A stretch of 64,000 nt of DNA from Amycolatopsis sp. GM8. GTDB lineage: Bacteria > Actinomycetota > Actinomycetes > Mycobacteriales > Pseudonocardiaceae. Made by a program: the position numbers and the translations under genes. Shown here one piece after another: positions 50,213 to 58,575 of the stretch (positions are counted from its first letter, which is position 1; every line of letters starts with the position of its first letter). Under the pieces are notes generated by a model. It made no database searches. It was given only the letters and a program-made list of their open reading frames with translations, and was not told where the DNA came from. The DNA lies in contig NZ_JAJKFK010000008.1 of NCBI RefSeq assembly GCF_021653975.1, positions 124,001 to 188,000 on the forward strand, in the 5' to 3' direction.

Positions 50213-50829
50213 TGCTGCCCCCAAGGGGCCAGAAGCGCGTCGGCGGAACGCTGCATCTTTTCGGCGGACACGCCATCGCGTGCCTGAGTGGAGATGCCCA
50301 TGAGGTACCCGTAGATGAGGCCGGCTATGGCCTCCGCGTCCGTCCCCGGCGGCAGCACACCTTCGGCGATCGCCTGCCGGACCCTTTCCAGGACGCGGGA
50401 GCGGGTGACATTGCGGCGCTCCGCCACCATTTGGTAGACCGGGTCGTCCGTTTCCGAGGTCGGGGCGGCCAGCACCATCATGCAGCCCAGCGGGTGCTCC
50501 TTATCGGTCTGCATCGCGATGGACCGGCTCAGGGTCTGCCTGACGGCTTCCCTCGGATCCAGCGACGCATCGGTCAGCGGGTCGAGGACGCGCCCGTACG
50601 TCGCGCGATAGTGCGCGATCGCTTCGGCGAACAATTCAGCCTTGCTGCCGAACAATTGGTAGAAGCTCGCCGACGGCATGGCGCCCATCGCCGCACGCAA
50701 TTCCGCGACGCCGGTCGCCTCATAACCCCGCTGCCAGAACACGCGCACGGCGATCTCCAGAGCTGGTTCCCGCTCGAACTTGCGGGGCCGTCCCCGCCCG
50801 CGTCGCGCGGCGTCATTGGTTGAGTCCAT
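50209..50829 (-). CDS. TetR-family repressor of the adjacent MFS gene
   Basis: 206 residues from ATG 50829. After a basic start (RRGRGRPRKFE) the HTH is ALEIAVRVFWQRGYEATGVAELRAAMGAMPSASFYQLFGSKAELF, in parts, including the Tyr-Phe-Gly-Ser-Lys helix end. The C-terminal domain contains HPLGCMMVLAAPTSE with a CM pair typical of the YdeS/AcrR-like C-terminal group that binds aromatic ligands. It leads a two-gene operon with the exporter, and a dyad sits directly in front of its start codon, so autorepression is likely. Confidence 0.85.
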   Translation of the reverse strand: MDSTNDAARRGRGRPRKFEREPALEIAVRVFWQRGYEATGVAELRAAMGAMPSASFYQLFGSKAELFAEAIAHYRATYGRVLDPLTDASLDPREAVRQTLSRSIAMQTDKEHPLGCMMVLAAPTSETDDPVYQMVAERRNVTRSRVLERVRQAIAEGVLPPGTDAEAIAGLIYGYLMGISTQARDGVSAEKMQRSADALLAPWGQQ

Positions 50830-50830
50830 A

Positions 50831-50852
50831 TTTAAAGACTACTCGATCTAAA
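50831..50852. promoter_or_regulatory. AT-rich dyad in front of the tetR-MFS operon
   Basis: TTTAAAGA at 50831-50838 and TCTAAA at 50847-50852 form an imperfect inverted repeat two bases upstream of the TetR start. It is strikingly AT-rich for this genome. A TetR operator overlapping the promoter is the simplest reading. Confidence 0.4.
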
Positions 50853-51063
50853 AATTGGCGGCAAGCTCGCCGAATGAATCAGTCGGCTTTATGGCCGCTC
50901 CGCAGTTCCAACACCTGCGACGCGGCGCCATGAGGCCACACCGCCGGAATTGGGCGGCGCGTGGCGTCCTCCGGTGTGTCGCCGACACAGTGGATGTGCG
51001 TCCGGGGACGCGGGCATTTCCGGCACGGGCGGGATCTTGCTCGCCACGCCGGATATGACGACG

Positions 51064-51420
51064 TCAATAGCTGAAGGAGACACCGCGAAACCGGACCGGG
51101 ATGAGGTCGGTGTAGCGAACAATGTCACTCATCACAGCCTCGCTCTCCGGCGAACCGAATGCCGCGATGGCGGCCTGTTCGTCGCGGAATTCGTTCACCG
51201 CTACCACCACAATGTCTCCCTCACCCTTCGGGTAGACGGCGGTGCTGGACACCAGACCGTACTGTTCCCAGGCTTTTCGTACCAAGGGGAGATGCTCGGC
51301 GACGAAGTAGTCATGATCGAACCGGAATTCTTTTCCATTCGACCTGTAGATGACGAAGACGGTTTCCTTGTTCTCATTGTCCACGTTGACGACAGTAATG
51401 CGGGCCGGCTCCCGGAGCAT
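51064..51420 (-). CDS. Small EthD-like / ferredoxin-like-fold protein
   Basis: 118 residues from ATG 51420; no good ribosome site precedes it, so the start may be a few codons later. ETVFVIYRSNGKEFRFDHDYFVAEHLPLVRKAWE is the dimeric alpha/beta-barrel pattern of EthD proteins: first strand, then a helix with HxxxH-like spacing. The second repeat is DIVVVAVNEFRDEQAAIAAFGSPE. Such proteins accompany oxidative degradation systems (EthD with a P450) or polyketide cyclases; the role is often structural or isomerase-like. The 235 bases after it, up to the TetR start, hold no gene that I can support. Confidence 0.65.
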   Translation of the reverse strand: MLREPARITVVNVDNENKETVFVIYRSNGKEFRFDHDYFVAEHLPLVRKAWEQYGLVSSTAVYPKGEGDIVVVAVNEFRDEQAAIAAFGSPESEAVMSDIVRYTDLIPVRFRGVSFSY

Positions 51421-51459
51421 GGGTGCAGTGCACCCACGTTGGCCGAACGAACGCGCCGG

Positions 51460-52248
51460 TCAGTCCTGCTGGTCCGTCGGCCGGATCAGGACCTCGTTCA
51501 CGGCGACGTGGCGCGGCCTGGTGACGATGAAGGCGATGGTGTCCGCCACATCCGCGGGTCGCAGACGCTCCATTGTGGAGTAACGCTCGTACATCCGCTC
51601 CTGGACCTCGGGGCGGTTCTGCAGCGGCAGCTCGGTCGCCACCGCACCGGGCTCGACGAGCGAAACGCGCAGGTGGCGTTGTGTGACTTCCCTGCGGAAG
51701 GCTTCCCCGAAGGCGGTCACCGCGTACTTGCTGGCGTTGTAGACACCGCCGCCACCTCGGACCACCCGGCCCGCGGTGCTGCTGACCAGGACGAGGTCGG
51801 TGACTTCGCGGGGGCCGCCGGCCGCCGCCTCCAGCAGGTGCGGGGCGGCCGCGTGGGCGGTGTACATGAGCCCGAGTGTGTTGAGTTCGATCATCCGGCG
51901 CCAGTCGGTCGTGTCGGCACCCGTGATCGGCCCGAGGATCATGACGCCCGCATTGGCGACCACGGTGTCGAGGCGGCCGTACGTCTCGACGGCGCGGGCG
52001 ACAACGGCGTGGGCCTGCCCTTCGTCCGTGATGTCGGCGCCCACGGCCAGCGCGTGGCCACCGGTGCTTTCGATCTTTTCGACGAGTGCGTCGAGACGGT
52101 CGGCCCGCCGGGCCACGACGGTCACCCGTGCGCCGAGCGCGGCCAGCGCGAGCGCGGTGCCCTCGCCGATTCCGCTACTGGCTCCGGTGATGAGGGCGAC
52201 TGTGCCGGCGAGGGGGCCACTGGCCGCGCTGTGCGGATGACTGGTCAT
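51460..52248 (-). CDS. SDR-family oxidoreductase
   Basis: 262 residues from ATG 52248. VALITGASSGIGEGTALALAALGARVTVVAR binds the cofactor; the Arg after the second strand suggests NADP(H). NAGVMILG follows, with catalytic Ser in LVLVSSTAGRVV and Tyr-Lys in YNASKYAV. The FGEAFRREVTQRHLRVSLVEPGAVATEL segment resembles clavaldehyde- or YdfG-like serine dehydrogenases of SDR family classical c2. It is tandem with the EthD-like gene (39 bases) and may share its transcript. Confidence 0.82.
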   Translation of the reverse strand: MTSHPHSAASGPLAGTVALITGASSGIGEGTALALAALGARVTVVARRADRLDALVEKIESTGGHALAVGADITDEGQAHAVVARAVETYGRLDTVVANAGVMILGPITGADTTDWRRMIELNTLGLMYTAHAAAPHLLEAAAGGPREVTDLVLVSSTAGRVVRGGGGVYNASKYAVTAFGEAFRREVTQRHLRVSLVEPGAVATELPLQNRPEVQERMYERYSTMERLRPADVADTIAFIVTRPRHVAVNEVLIRPTDQQD

Positions 52249-52326
52249 GAGGTCGACGGTATGAGCGCTCCGACCGGCGCGGGAGGGAGCGCTACGCCCA
52301 CCCGGCTGAGACCGGCCTGGAAGGCT

Positions 52327-52953
52327 TCACCCGGCCGCGGCGCCCGCACCAGCGAGCGCGAAGTCGATCAGCGCGTCGATGTAACCCGCACTGCTGTCCT
52401 GCATCTGCTTGAACAGTTCCGGCGGTGTGGAGAGCACATGGTTGATGATCGCGCCGATCAGCGCGTCGAGGAGGATGGTCGGGGACGTGTCCTCAGGAAG
52501 TTCGCCCCGGGCGGCCGCCTCGTGAACGAGTGCCCGGGTCTCCAGGAACATCGGCGTCGCCTGCTGCTTGCGCCAACGCTCTTCCAGTCCCGGCACATAA
52601 CGACATTCGACGTAGAGCCGCAGATAGGCAAGCCCGCCCGTGCTGGTGAAGAAGTCGAAGAGCGCATGCACGATGGAGGTCAGGTCGGCGCGCAGTTCGC
52701 CGTGGCTGGGGGAGGAGCGCTGAGCGTTGAGATCCGCCATGCAGTCCAGGAGTAAATCTTCCTTGCTCGACCAGCGAAGGTAGAGGGCCGCTTTGCCGAC
52801 CTTCGCGTGATTGGCCACGTCGTCAAAAGTGAGGCCGGCCCATCCGACACGCGCATAGAGCTCGACCACAGCCTGCGTGACACGCGCGTCGACGCTGGGA
52901 TCGCGGGGCCGGCCGCGTCGAGGACGCTGCGACGACTCGTGAAGCGCGGACAC
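52327..52953 (-). CDS. TetR-family regulator
   Basis: 208 residues from GTG 52953; TTG 52977 and GTG 52971 are also in frame. A TACACT hexamer just ahead of GTG 52953 could be a -10 for a leaderless transcript. The basic arm RRGRPRDPSVD precedes the HTH AVVELYARVGWAGLTFDDVANHAKVGKAALYLRWSSKEDLL (in parts), where the helix end is LYLRWSSK. The C-terminal domain is TetR_C_16-like (TPPELFKQMQDSS). It is divergent from the amidohydrolase-to-ThDP operon and separated from it by an inverted repeat overlapping that operon's promoter. Confidence 0.83.
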   Translation of the reverse strand: MSALHESSQRPRRGRPRDPSVDARVTQAVVELYARVGWAGLTFDDVANHAKVGKAALYLRWSSKEDLLLDCMADLNAQRSSPSHGELRADLTSIVHALFDFFTSTGGLAYLRLYVECRYVPGLEERWRKQQATPMFLETRALVHEAAARGELPEDTSPTILLDALIGAIINHVLSTPPELFKQMQDSSAGYIDALIDFALAGAGAAAG

Positions 52954-52989
52954 CGGACAAGTGTAGAGCACGATCAAAAGTCGACCAGC

Positions 52990-53028
52990 CGAAACTCTAT
53001 TACGGTCACGTTTCGTCTGTAATACTGT
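52990..53028 (+). promoter_or_regulatory. Promoter and nested dyads of the 53079-58443 operon
   Basis: -35 TTACGG (53000-53005) and -10 TACTGT (53023-53028) are 17 bases apart. TATTAC (52998-53003) is inverted as GTAATA (53019-53024), spanning the promoter core. CGAAAC (52990-52995) is also inverted as GTTTCG (53010-53015). The divergent TetR protein is the likely binder. Confidence 0.5.
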
Positions 53029-53078
53029 GCTGGCCGACCCGACGGCGTGCCGGCCCGATCGAACGGAAGGACGTCCCC

Positions 53079-53951
53079 GTGATCGACCTCGACGACATCA
53101 TCGCGATCGACGTGCACACCCATGTCTGGGCATCGGTGGGTACCCCGAGCGGGCCGACGTCCGAGACCTCGGCAATGGCGCGATACTTCGGGACGGACGC
53201 CCGTCCGGCCACGGTGCCGGAAATGGCCCGGTACTACCGCGAACGCAGGATCGCTTGTGTCGCCTTCACTGTCGACGCGAGGACCGAGACCGGCCGGCTG
53301 CCGGCGGTCACCAATGACGAGATCGCCGAGCAGGCCGGCGAGAACTCGGACATCGTGATTCCGTTCGCCAGCGTCGACCCCCGCGCGGGTCGGGTCGCGG
53401 TCACCGAGGCCCGGCGTTTGGTCGAGCACTACCACGTCAAGGGGTTCAAGTTCCATCCGAACAGTCAGGCCTTCTATCCCAATGATCGTGCGTACTACCC
53501 CTTGTACGAGGTGCTCGAGCAGGCCGGCGTGCCGGCTCTGTTCCACAGCGGGCAAACCGGCGTGGGGGCGGGTGTGCCCGGCGGTGGCGGCGTCCGGCTC
53601 AAATACTCGAACCCGATGTTCCTCGATGACGTCGCCGTGGATTTCCCCGATCTGCCGATCGTGCTGGCACACCCCTCTTTTCCTTGGCAGGACGAGGCAT
53701 TGTCGGTGGCGGTGCACAAACCCAACGTCTACATCGATCTGTCCGGCTGGTCACCCAAATACTTTCCGGCCAACCTGATCCATTACGCCAACACGCTGAT
53801 CAAGGACAAGGTGCTTTTCGGTTCGGACTTTCCGGTGATCACACCGGATCGGTGGCTCGCGGATTTCGAGAAGATCGACATCAAGCCCGAGGTGCGCCCG
53901 CTGATCCTCAAAGACAACGCCGCGCGCCTGCTCGGGCTCTCCGAGAAGTGA
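53079..53951 (+). CDS. Amidohydrolase-2 family protein (canonical HxH)
   Basis: 290 residues from GTG 53079 with GGAAGGA ahead. Unlike the four other family members in this window it keeps the full motif, IAIDVHTHVWA (Asp-x-His-x-His). GFKFHPNSQAFYPND, ALFHSGQTGVG, LPIVLAHPSFPWQDEAL and VLFGSDFPVITPDRW give the remaining His and Asp ligands. The length and motifs resemble gamma-resorcylate or ACMSD-type decarboxylases and lactone hydrolases. First gene of a five-gene operon with CoA transferase, MaoC, SDR and a ThDP enzyme. Confidence 0.83.
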   Translation: MIDLDDIIAIDVHTHVWASVGTPSGPTSETSAMARYFGTDARPATVPEMARYYRERRIACVAFTVDARTETGRLPAVTNDEIAEQAGENSDIVIPFASVDPRAGRVAVTEARRLVEHYHVKGFKFHPNSQAFYPNDRAYYPLYEVLEQAGVPALFHSGQTGVGAGVPGGGGVRLKYSNPMFLDDVAVDFPDLPIVLAHPSFPWQDEALSVAVHKPNVYIDLSGWSPKYFPANLIHYANTLIKDKVLFGSDFPVITPDRWLADFEKIDIKPEVRPLILKDNAARLLGLSEK

Positions 53952-53965
53952 AAGGGGACTCCGAC

Positions 53966-55336
53966 GTGGACAAGGTGTACGAGTCGCCGGAAGCGGCGAT
54001 CTCCGACTTGGCCGACGGCGCGTCGATCGCGGTGTCCGGGTTCGGGCAGAGCGCGGGATCGCCGATGAGCCTGCTGGAGGCACTGCACAAACGGGGCAGT
54101 CGCGACCTGTGCCTGGTGGGCAACACCATCCCGCCGGGTGCCGGGCCCCTGATCGACGAACGCCGGGTTCGCCACCTGATCATGTCCTTTACCTCGCGAG
54201 CGGGCCGGCTCAGCGCGACCGACGAGCTGCTCGCCGACGGAGTCATGACCTACGAACTCGTGGCGCAGGGGACGTTGGTGGAGCGCTTGCGTGCCGCCGG
54301 CGCCGGCCTGGGCGCGATCTACACCCCGACGGGGCTGAACACGCCGATCGCCGATGGCAAGGACATCCGGTATTTCGACGGCCGGCCTTATGTGCTCGAA
54401 ACGGCGCTCAGGGTGGACTACGCGTTCATCGCGGCACATCGCGCGGATCGATCGGGGAACATCGAATTCCGGGCGGCGAACCAGCACTTCGGGCCGAGTT
54501 TCGCCAAGGCGGCACGGGTGGCGATCGTCGAGGTTGACGAGATCGTCGAAGACGGCGAGTTGCCGCCGGAGCGCATCGACCTGCCGGGAATCTTCGTGGC
54601 ACGAGTGGTGCGGACCACGGTGCCGAACACGCTGCCCAAATACGGCCTGAAGCGGCGTCCGGCCGATGTGGCGCGCGAATATCATGGCAAGCCGGGCTGG
54701 ACCCGGGTGCAGATCGCCGAGCAGGCGGCCCGGCTGCTGCCCGAACCGAGTTACGTGAACCTGGGCCTGGGAATCCCGAGTTACGTGTCCTCGTTCATCA
54801 AGGACCGGGACATCGTGCTGCACGGCGAGAATGGCATCCTCGGCTACGGCGACATCGTCGATGACGAGGAAACGTATCCCGACGTGTTCAACGCGACCGG
54901 GGTCTCGGTCACGCCACGACCGGGAATCTCGTATTTCGACAGTGTGACCGCCTTCGAAATGGTTCGCAGCGGGCGGGTCGATGTCGTCGTCATGGGCGCC
55001 TATCAGGCCGACGCCGAGGGAAGCGTGGCCAATTGGGCAACGCCGGAGATGACCGGCGGGGGCATCGGTGGCGCGATGGATCTGGTGGCCTCGACGCAAG
55101 CCGGCGGCAGCGTGATGGTCCTGATGGAGCACTGCGACAGCCAGGGCCGTCCGAAACTGGTACAGCGCTGCACTTACCCACTGACCGGCAAAGCGTGTGT
55201 CGACGTCGTGGTCACGGATCTGGCGGTGTTCCGGCGCCGCGACGGTGCGCTCACCATCGAATCAGTGGCACCGGGTTTCACGGCCGAGGAGGTGTGGGCC
55301 CTGACCGATATGGAGGCTCACACCCCGCGGACTTAG
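53966..55336 (+). CDS. Fused-subunit 3-oxoacid CoA-transferase (SCOT-like)
   Basis: 456 residues from GTG 53966 (AAAGGGGA ahead); a longer frame from 53684 only overlaps the previous gene. The alpha part has ISDLADGASIAVSGFGQSAGSP and LCLVGNTIPPGAGPL. The beta part begins near RVQIAEQAARLLPEPSYVNLG and carries the catalytic Glu in VLHGENGILGYG. Both subunits are thus in one chain, as in animal SCOT, while most bacteria use separate A and B. It transfers CoA between succinyl- or acetyl-CoA and a 3-oxo acid or other carboxylate. In the operon it would activate an acid for the MaoC/SDR steps. Confidence 0.85.
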   Translation: MDKVYESPEAAISDLADGASIAVSGFGQSAGSPMSLLEALHKRGSRDLCLVGNTIPPGAGPLIDERRVRHLIMSFTSRAGRLSATDELLADGVMTYELVAQGTLVERLRAAGAGLGAIYTPTGLNTPIADGKDIRYFDGRPYVLETALRVDYAFIAAHRADRSGNIEFRAANQHFGPSFAKAARVAIVEVDEIVEDGELPPERIDLPGIFVARVVRTTVPNTLPKYGLKRRPADVAREYHGKPGWTRVQIAEQAARLLPEPSYVNLGLGIPSYVSSFIKDRDIVLHGENGILGYGDIVDDEETYPDVFNATGVSVTPRPGISYFDSVTAFEMVRSGRVDVVVMGAYQADAEGSVANWATPEMTGGGIGGAMDLVASTQAGGSVMVLMEHCDSQGRPKLVQRCTYPLTGKACVDVVVTDLAVFRRRDGALTIESVAPGFTAEEVWALTDMEAHTPRT

Positions 55337-55359
55337 CCATCGACTGTGAAGGGAATGCG

Positions 55360-55812
55360 ATGAGAGAAGGCCAAGTAGCACTCTTGGCGAAGCAGGGTGA
55401 GGAATTCGGCGCCGGCGACTGGTTCGAGGTCAACCAGGAGCGTGTGAACCAGTTCGCTGACGCGACCGACGACCACCAATGGATCCATGTGGATCCCGTA
55501 CGAGCCGGGGATGGCCCGTACGGCGGCACCATCGCCCATGGCTTTCTGACCCTGGCTCTGGTACTGCGGCTCGCCCGGGGCGTCGGGCCACGCTACGAAG
55601 GCGTGAAAATGTCGGTGAACTATGGGCTGAATCGAGTCCGCTTCCCGGCCCCGGTGCCCGTCGGATCGCGAATCCGGGCGCACGTGAAAAACCTGGAAGT
55701 GAAGCCGATCGGTGAGAACACCGTGCAGGTGATCAATCAGATCACCGTGGAGATCGAAGGCGGCGCGAAACCGGCCTGCGTCGCCGAATTGATCGGCCGG
55801 CACACCTTTTGA
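55360..55812 (+). CDS. MaoC-like (R)-specific enoyl-CoA hydratase
   Basis: 150 residues from ATG 55360 with GAAGGGA ahead. The hot-dog fold and hydratase-2 motif are plain: VNQFADATDDHQWIHVDPVRA with the catalytic Asp and His, then GGTIAHGFLTLAL and VNYGLNRVRFPAPVPVGS. It hydrates trans-2-enoyl-CoA to (3R)-hydroxyacyl-CoA, the substrate of the SDR encoded next. It is the intact counterpart of the pseudogene at 22296-22611. Confidence 0.88.
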   Translation: MREGQVALLAKQGEEFGAGDWFEVNQERVNQFADATDDHQWIHVDPVRAGDGPYGGTIAHGFLTLALVLRLARGVGPRYEGVKMSVNYGLNRVRFPAPVPVGSRIRAHVKNLEVKPIGENTVQVINQITVEIEGGAKPACVAELIGRHTF

Positions 55813-55837
55813 TGGCCGGCGGCGGAAAGGACAAGAA

Positions 55838-56752
55838 GTGACAGGACTCTTGGACGGGCAGACGACGATCGTGACCGGGGCCGGCAGTGGCATCGGCCGG
55901 GCCGAAGCCCTTGAACTCGCCCGGCAGGGAGCGCGGGTCGTGGTCGCCGATCTCGGTGTCGCGCTTGACGGCTCCGGCGGATCGGCGTCGGTGGCCGACG
56001 CAGTGGTCGACGAGATCACCGAGCTGGGCGGTGTCGCCGTCGCCTGCCGAGCGGACGTCGGCGATTGGAACGGGTCGCAACGCGTCATCGACACAGCGAT
56101 CAGGACGTTCGGCGGCATCGACGTGATCGTGAACAACGCGGGGATCATCCGCGACAAGATGATGTTCAACATGGACGAGGACGACTTCGACGCGGTCATT
56201 CGAGTCCATCTCAAGGGAACGTTTTCGATGACCAGGTGGGCTTCCATCTACTGGCGCAAACGGCAGAAGGAGGGCCTGCGGAACGACGCGCGAATCATCA
56301 ACACGTGCTCGCCGGCGGGCCTTTACGGCAGCGCCGGACAGGCGAACTATTCGGCCGCCAAAGCCGGTATCGCCTGCATGACCATCGGCGCGGCACGCGA
56401 GCTCGCCCGCTACGGCGTGACAGCCAATGCCATCTCGCCGGTCGCCGACACCCGCATGACCGCCACTTTGCAGAGCAACGCCACTACCTCGACCACAGAC
56501 GGCTGGGATCCACGCAGTCCTGACAACGTCGCTCCGTTGGTCGCTTGGCTCGCCAGTGCGGAGTCCGCCGATGTCACCGGCCAGGTCTTCGAAGTCGGCG
56601 GTGGCTCCGTGGGAGTCGCGGAGGGCTGGCGTCATGGTCCGACCGCGGACAAGGGCGCGCGTTGGGACCCAGCCGAACTCGGCCCGGTTATGCACAAGCT
56701 CGTCTCGGAGGCATACCAGGTTCCGGTCCCAGGTGGGGGCGCGGCTCGATGA
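55838..56752 (+). CDS. SDR, MFE-2-type (3R)-hydroxyacyl-CoA dehydrogenase-like
   Basis: 304 residues from GTG 55838 (GAAAGGA ahead). TGAGSGIGRAEALELARQGARVVVAD marks the nucleotide site; then NNAGIIRD, TCSPAGLYG (Ser) and NYSAAKAG (Tyr-Lys). It is a paralogue of the 21377 SDR, and both resemble the dehydrogenase half of MFE-2. Its MaoC partner precedes it directly, so hydration and oxidation of an enoyl-CoA are encoded as a pair. Its stop overlaps the ThDP enzyme start (ATGA). Confidence 0.87.
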   Translation: MTGLLDGQTTIVTGAGSGIGRAEALELARQGARVVVADLGVALDGSGGSASVADAVVDEITELGGVAVACRADVGDWNGSQRVIDTAIRTFGGIDVIVNNAGIIRDKMMFNMDEDDFDAVIRVHLKGTFSMTRWASIYWRKRQKEGLRNDARIINTCSPAGLYGSAGQANYSAAKAGIACMTIGAARELARYGVTANAISPVADTRMTATLQSNATTSTTDGWDPRSPDNVAPLVAWLASAESADVTGQVFEVGGGSVGVAEGWRHGPTADKGARWDPAELGPVMHKLVSEAYQVPVPGGGAAR

Positions 56753-58443
56753 CGGAGGTAAGCGCCACGACCCGGACAACAGCCGAGGCCTACTTGCAGG
56801 CGCTTGCCGCACGGGGGGTGCGACGGATGTTCGTCAACGCGGGCACCGATTTCGCACCCATCGTCGAGGGCTATTTGCGGTTGCGGGAGGAAGGCGCGAC
56901 CATCCCCGAGGTCGTGGTCTGCGCACACGAAAACCTCGCGGTCGGGATGGCCCACGGTGCGTACCTCGGCGATGGCGGGCCCCAGGTCGTCATGCTCCAC
57001 ACCAATGTGGGCACGGCCAACGCCGTCTGTGGAGCACTCAATGCCGGCCACGCCCGGATACCGATCTTGCTGGTGGCGGGCCGCAGCCCGGTCTTCGAAG
57101 CCGGCCCCACGGGCGCCCGCGATTCGGTGATCCATTGGGCGCAGGAAATGTACGACCAAGCAGGCATGCTGCGCGAGGCGGTGAAATGGGACTACGAACT
57201 GCGCGGAAGCGAGCAGCTGCATGCCGTCCTTGACCGCGCGTGGGAACTCGCGACCGCCGAACCCCAGGGGCCGGTCTATCTCACTCTCCCGCGCGAAGTG
57301 CTGGCACAGCCGATCGTGAGCACCTCGGGACCCACCACGACGTCGAGTCCTTCGCCCACCCATCCCGACCCCGAAGCGATCGAGCGGCTCGCCGACCTAT
57401 TGGCTGGTGCCGTGTTCCCGGTGATCGTCACGTCCTGGACCGGAGCCGACCCCGCGACGGTGGCGGTGCTGAACGAGATCAGCGACCGGTACGCCATCGG
57501 TGTCATCGAAGATCACCCGCGCTACGTCAATGCCGCGGCGGATCTTCCCCTCCACCTGGGATACGCGGTGGACACCGCACTGAAGCACGCAGACGTTCTC
57601 TGCGTCACCGACGTCGACGTTCCCTGGGTACCAGGCAAGACGTGTCCGGCTGACCACACCGTCGTGGTCCAGACCGGTCCCGCCCCTCTCTTCGGAGCGA
57701 TACCGATGCGCTCCCACCGCAGCGATTTTTCCATCACCGCCGCCAATCTGCCCTTGCTGACGGCCCTGCGCGACGCGCTGGCAGCACGCGCCCCGCAGAT
57801 CGATCCGGCGCGGCGCGACCGGCTGTCCGCGGTCGCCGAGCAGCGCCGCACCCTGCTCCCCGGACTCGCTAGCCAAGCCACCGACGGCCCCATCGACAAG
57901 ACCTTCCTCAATCTCGCACTGCGCGAGGTCCGGCCGGCCGGGTCGGTCCTGGTCAACGAGTACTGGGCACGGCCAGATCTGCTGCCGAGCGAGGTCGGCG
58001 GGTACTTCGGCACGCCGCCTGTGGGCGGACTGGGGTGGGGTCTGCCGGCCGCTCTCGGCCTGCAGATGGCACGCCCCGACGACGTGGTGATCGCCGCCGT
58101 GGGGGACGGCGCGTATCTCTTCGCCAACCCGGCAGCCTGCCATCAGGTGATGCGGCGTTATGACCTGCCGGTGCTGACGATCGTTTGCTCCAATGGGCGC
58201 TGGGAGGGGGTGCGGTCCGCGACGCTCTCCGTCTATCCCGCCGGGCTGAGCGCAACCGAAGACTCCGGGAATCCGTTCGCCGAGCTGGCGCCATTGCCCG
58301 ACTTCGAAGCGTACGCACGTGCCTCAGGCGGCTGGGGCGTGCGGGTGTCCGAACGGTCCCAGCTGGCCGACGCGCTCAGGGAGGCGGTCCGGGTCGTTTC
58401 CGTCGAACGGCGCCACGCCTTGGTGAACGTCTTGTGCGCATGA
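56749..58443 (+). CDS. ThDP-dependent enzyme (acetolactate synthase / benzoylformate decarboxylase family)
   Basis: 564 residues from ATG 56749, overlapping the SDR stop. The PYR domain has MFVNAGTDFAPIVEGY and the catalytic Glu in VVCAHENLAVGMAHGAYL. A central domain (VIVTSWTGADPATVAVLNE) follows, and the PP domain has GGLGWGLPAALGLQMARP and the Mg-ThDP motif AVGDGAYLFANPAACHQ...IVCSN. True acetolactate synthase is unlikely: no regulatory subunit is near, and the context is catabolic. Decarboxylation of a 2-oxo acid, oxalyl-CoA-like cleavage, or ligation of a C1/C2 aldehyde are all possible. Confidence 0.82.
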   Translation: MTEVSATTRTTAEAYLQALAARGVRRMFVNAGTDFAPIVEGYLRLREEGATIPEVVVCAHENLAVGMAHGAYLGDGGPQVVMLHTNVGTANAVCGALNAGHARIPILLVAGRSPVFEAGPTGARDSVIHWAQEMYDQAGMLREAVKWDYELRGSEQLHAVLDRAWELATAEPQGPVYLTLPREVLAQPIVSTSGPTTTSSPSPTHPDPEAIERLADLLAGAVFPVIVTSWTGADPATVAVLNEISDRYAIGVIEDHPRYVNAAADLPLHLGYAVDTALKHADVLCVTDVDVPWVPGKTCPADHTVVVQTGPAPLFGAIPMRSHRSDFSITAANLPLLTALRDALAARAPQIDPARRDRLSAVAEQRRTLLPGLASQATDGPIDKTFLNLALREVRPAGSVLVNEYWARPDLLPSEVGGYFGTPPVGGLGWGLPAALGLQMARPDDVVIAAVGDGAYLFANPAACHQVMRRYDLPVLTIVCSNGRWEGVRSATLSVYPAGLSATEDSGNPFAELAPLPDFEAYARASGGWGVRVSERSQLADALREAVRVVSVERRHALVNVLCA

Positions 58444-58486
58444 CAACCACCGTTGTGCGGGGAATTTCGTGAGCCGGGCCGGGTCC

Positions 58487-58515
58487 TTGCGACGCCCTGA
58501 ACGTGGTGATACGGT
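58487..58515 (+). promoter_or_regulatory. Predicted promoter of the biotin carboxylase operon
   Basis: TTGCGA (58487-58492), 17-base spacer, TACGGT (58510-58515), ending 60 bases before the preferred ATG at 58576. Confidence 0.45.
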
Positions 58516-58529
58516 TTTGGTGCTTATCT

Positions 58530-58553
58530 GAACAGGTCGTGCGATAATCGAAC
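58530..58553. promoter_or_regulatory. Shared motif GAACA-N5-TGCGATAATCGAAC, copy 1
   Basis: It lies about 8-31 bases downstream of the predicted start point of the carboxylase operon. It matches 19 of 24 bases of a motif in the same position before the Dpp-type permease gene (62841-62864). The core CGATAATCG is itself palindromic. A repressor site is likely. Confidence 0.5.
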
Positions 58554-58575
58554 GTCTGTGTAAAGGATGAACCTC

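Noticed and set aside
50889..51128. Short minus-strand frames in the gap between the EthD-like and TetR genes
   Set aside because: Both frames there are Arg/Pro/Ser-rich, have no ribosome site and match no family I know. The 235-bp gap is left without a gene.
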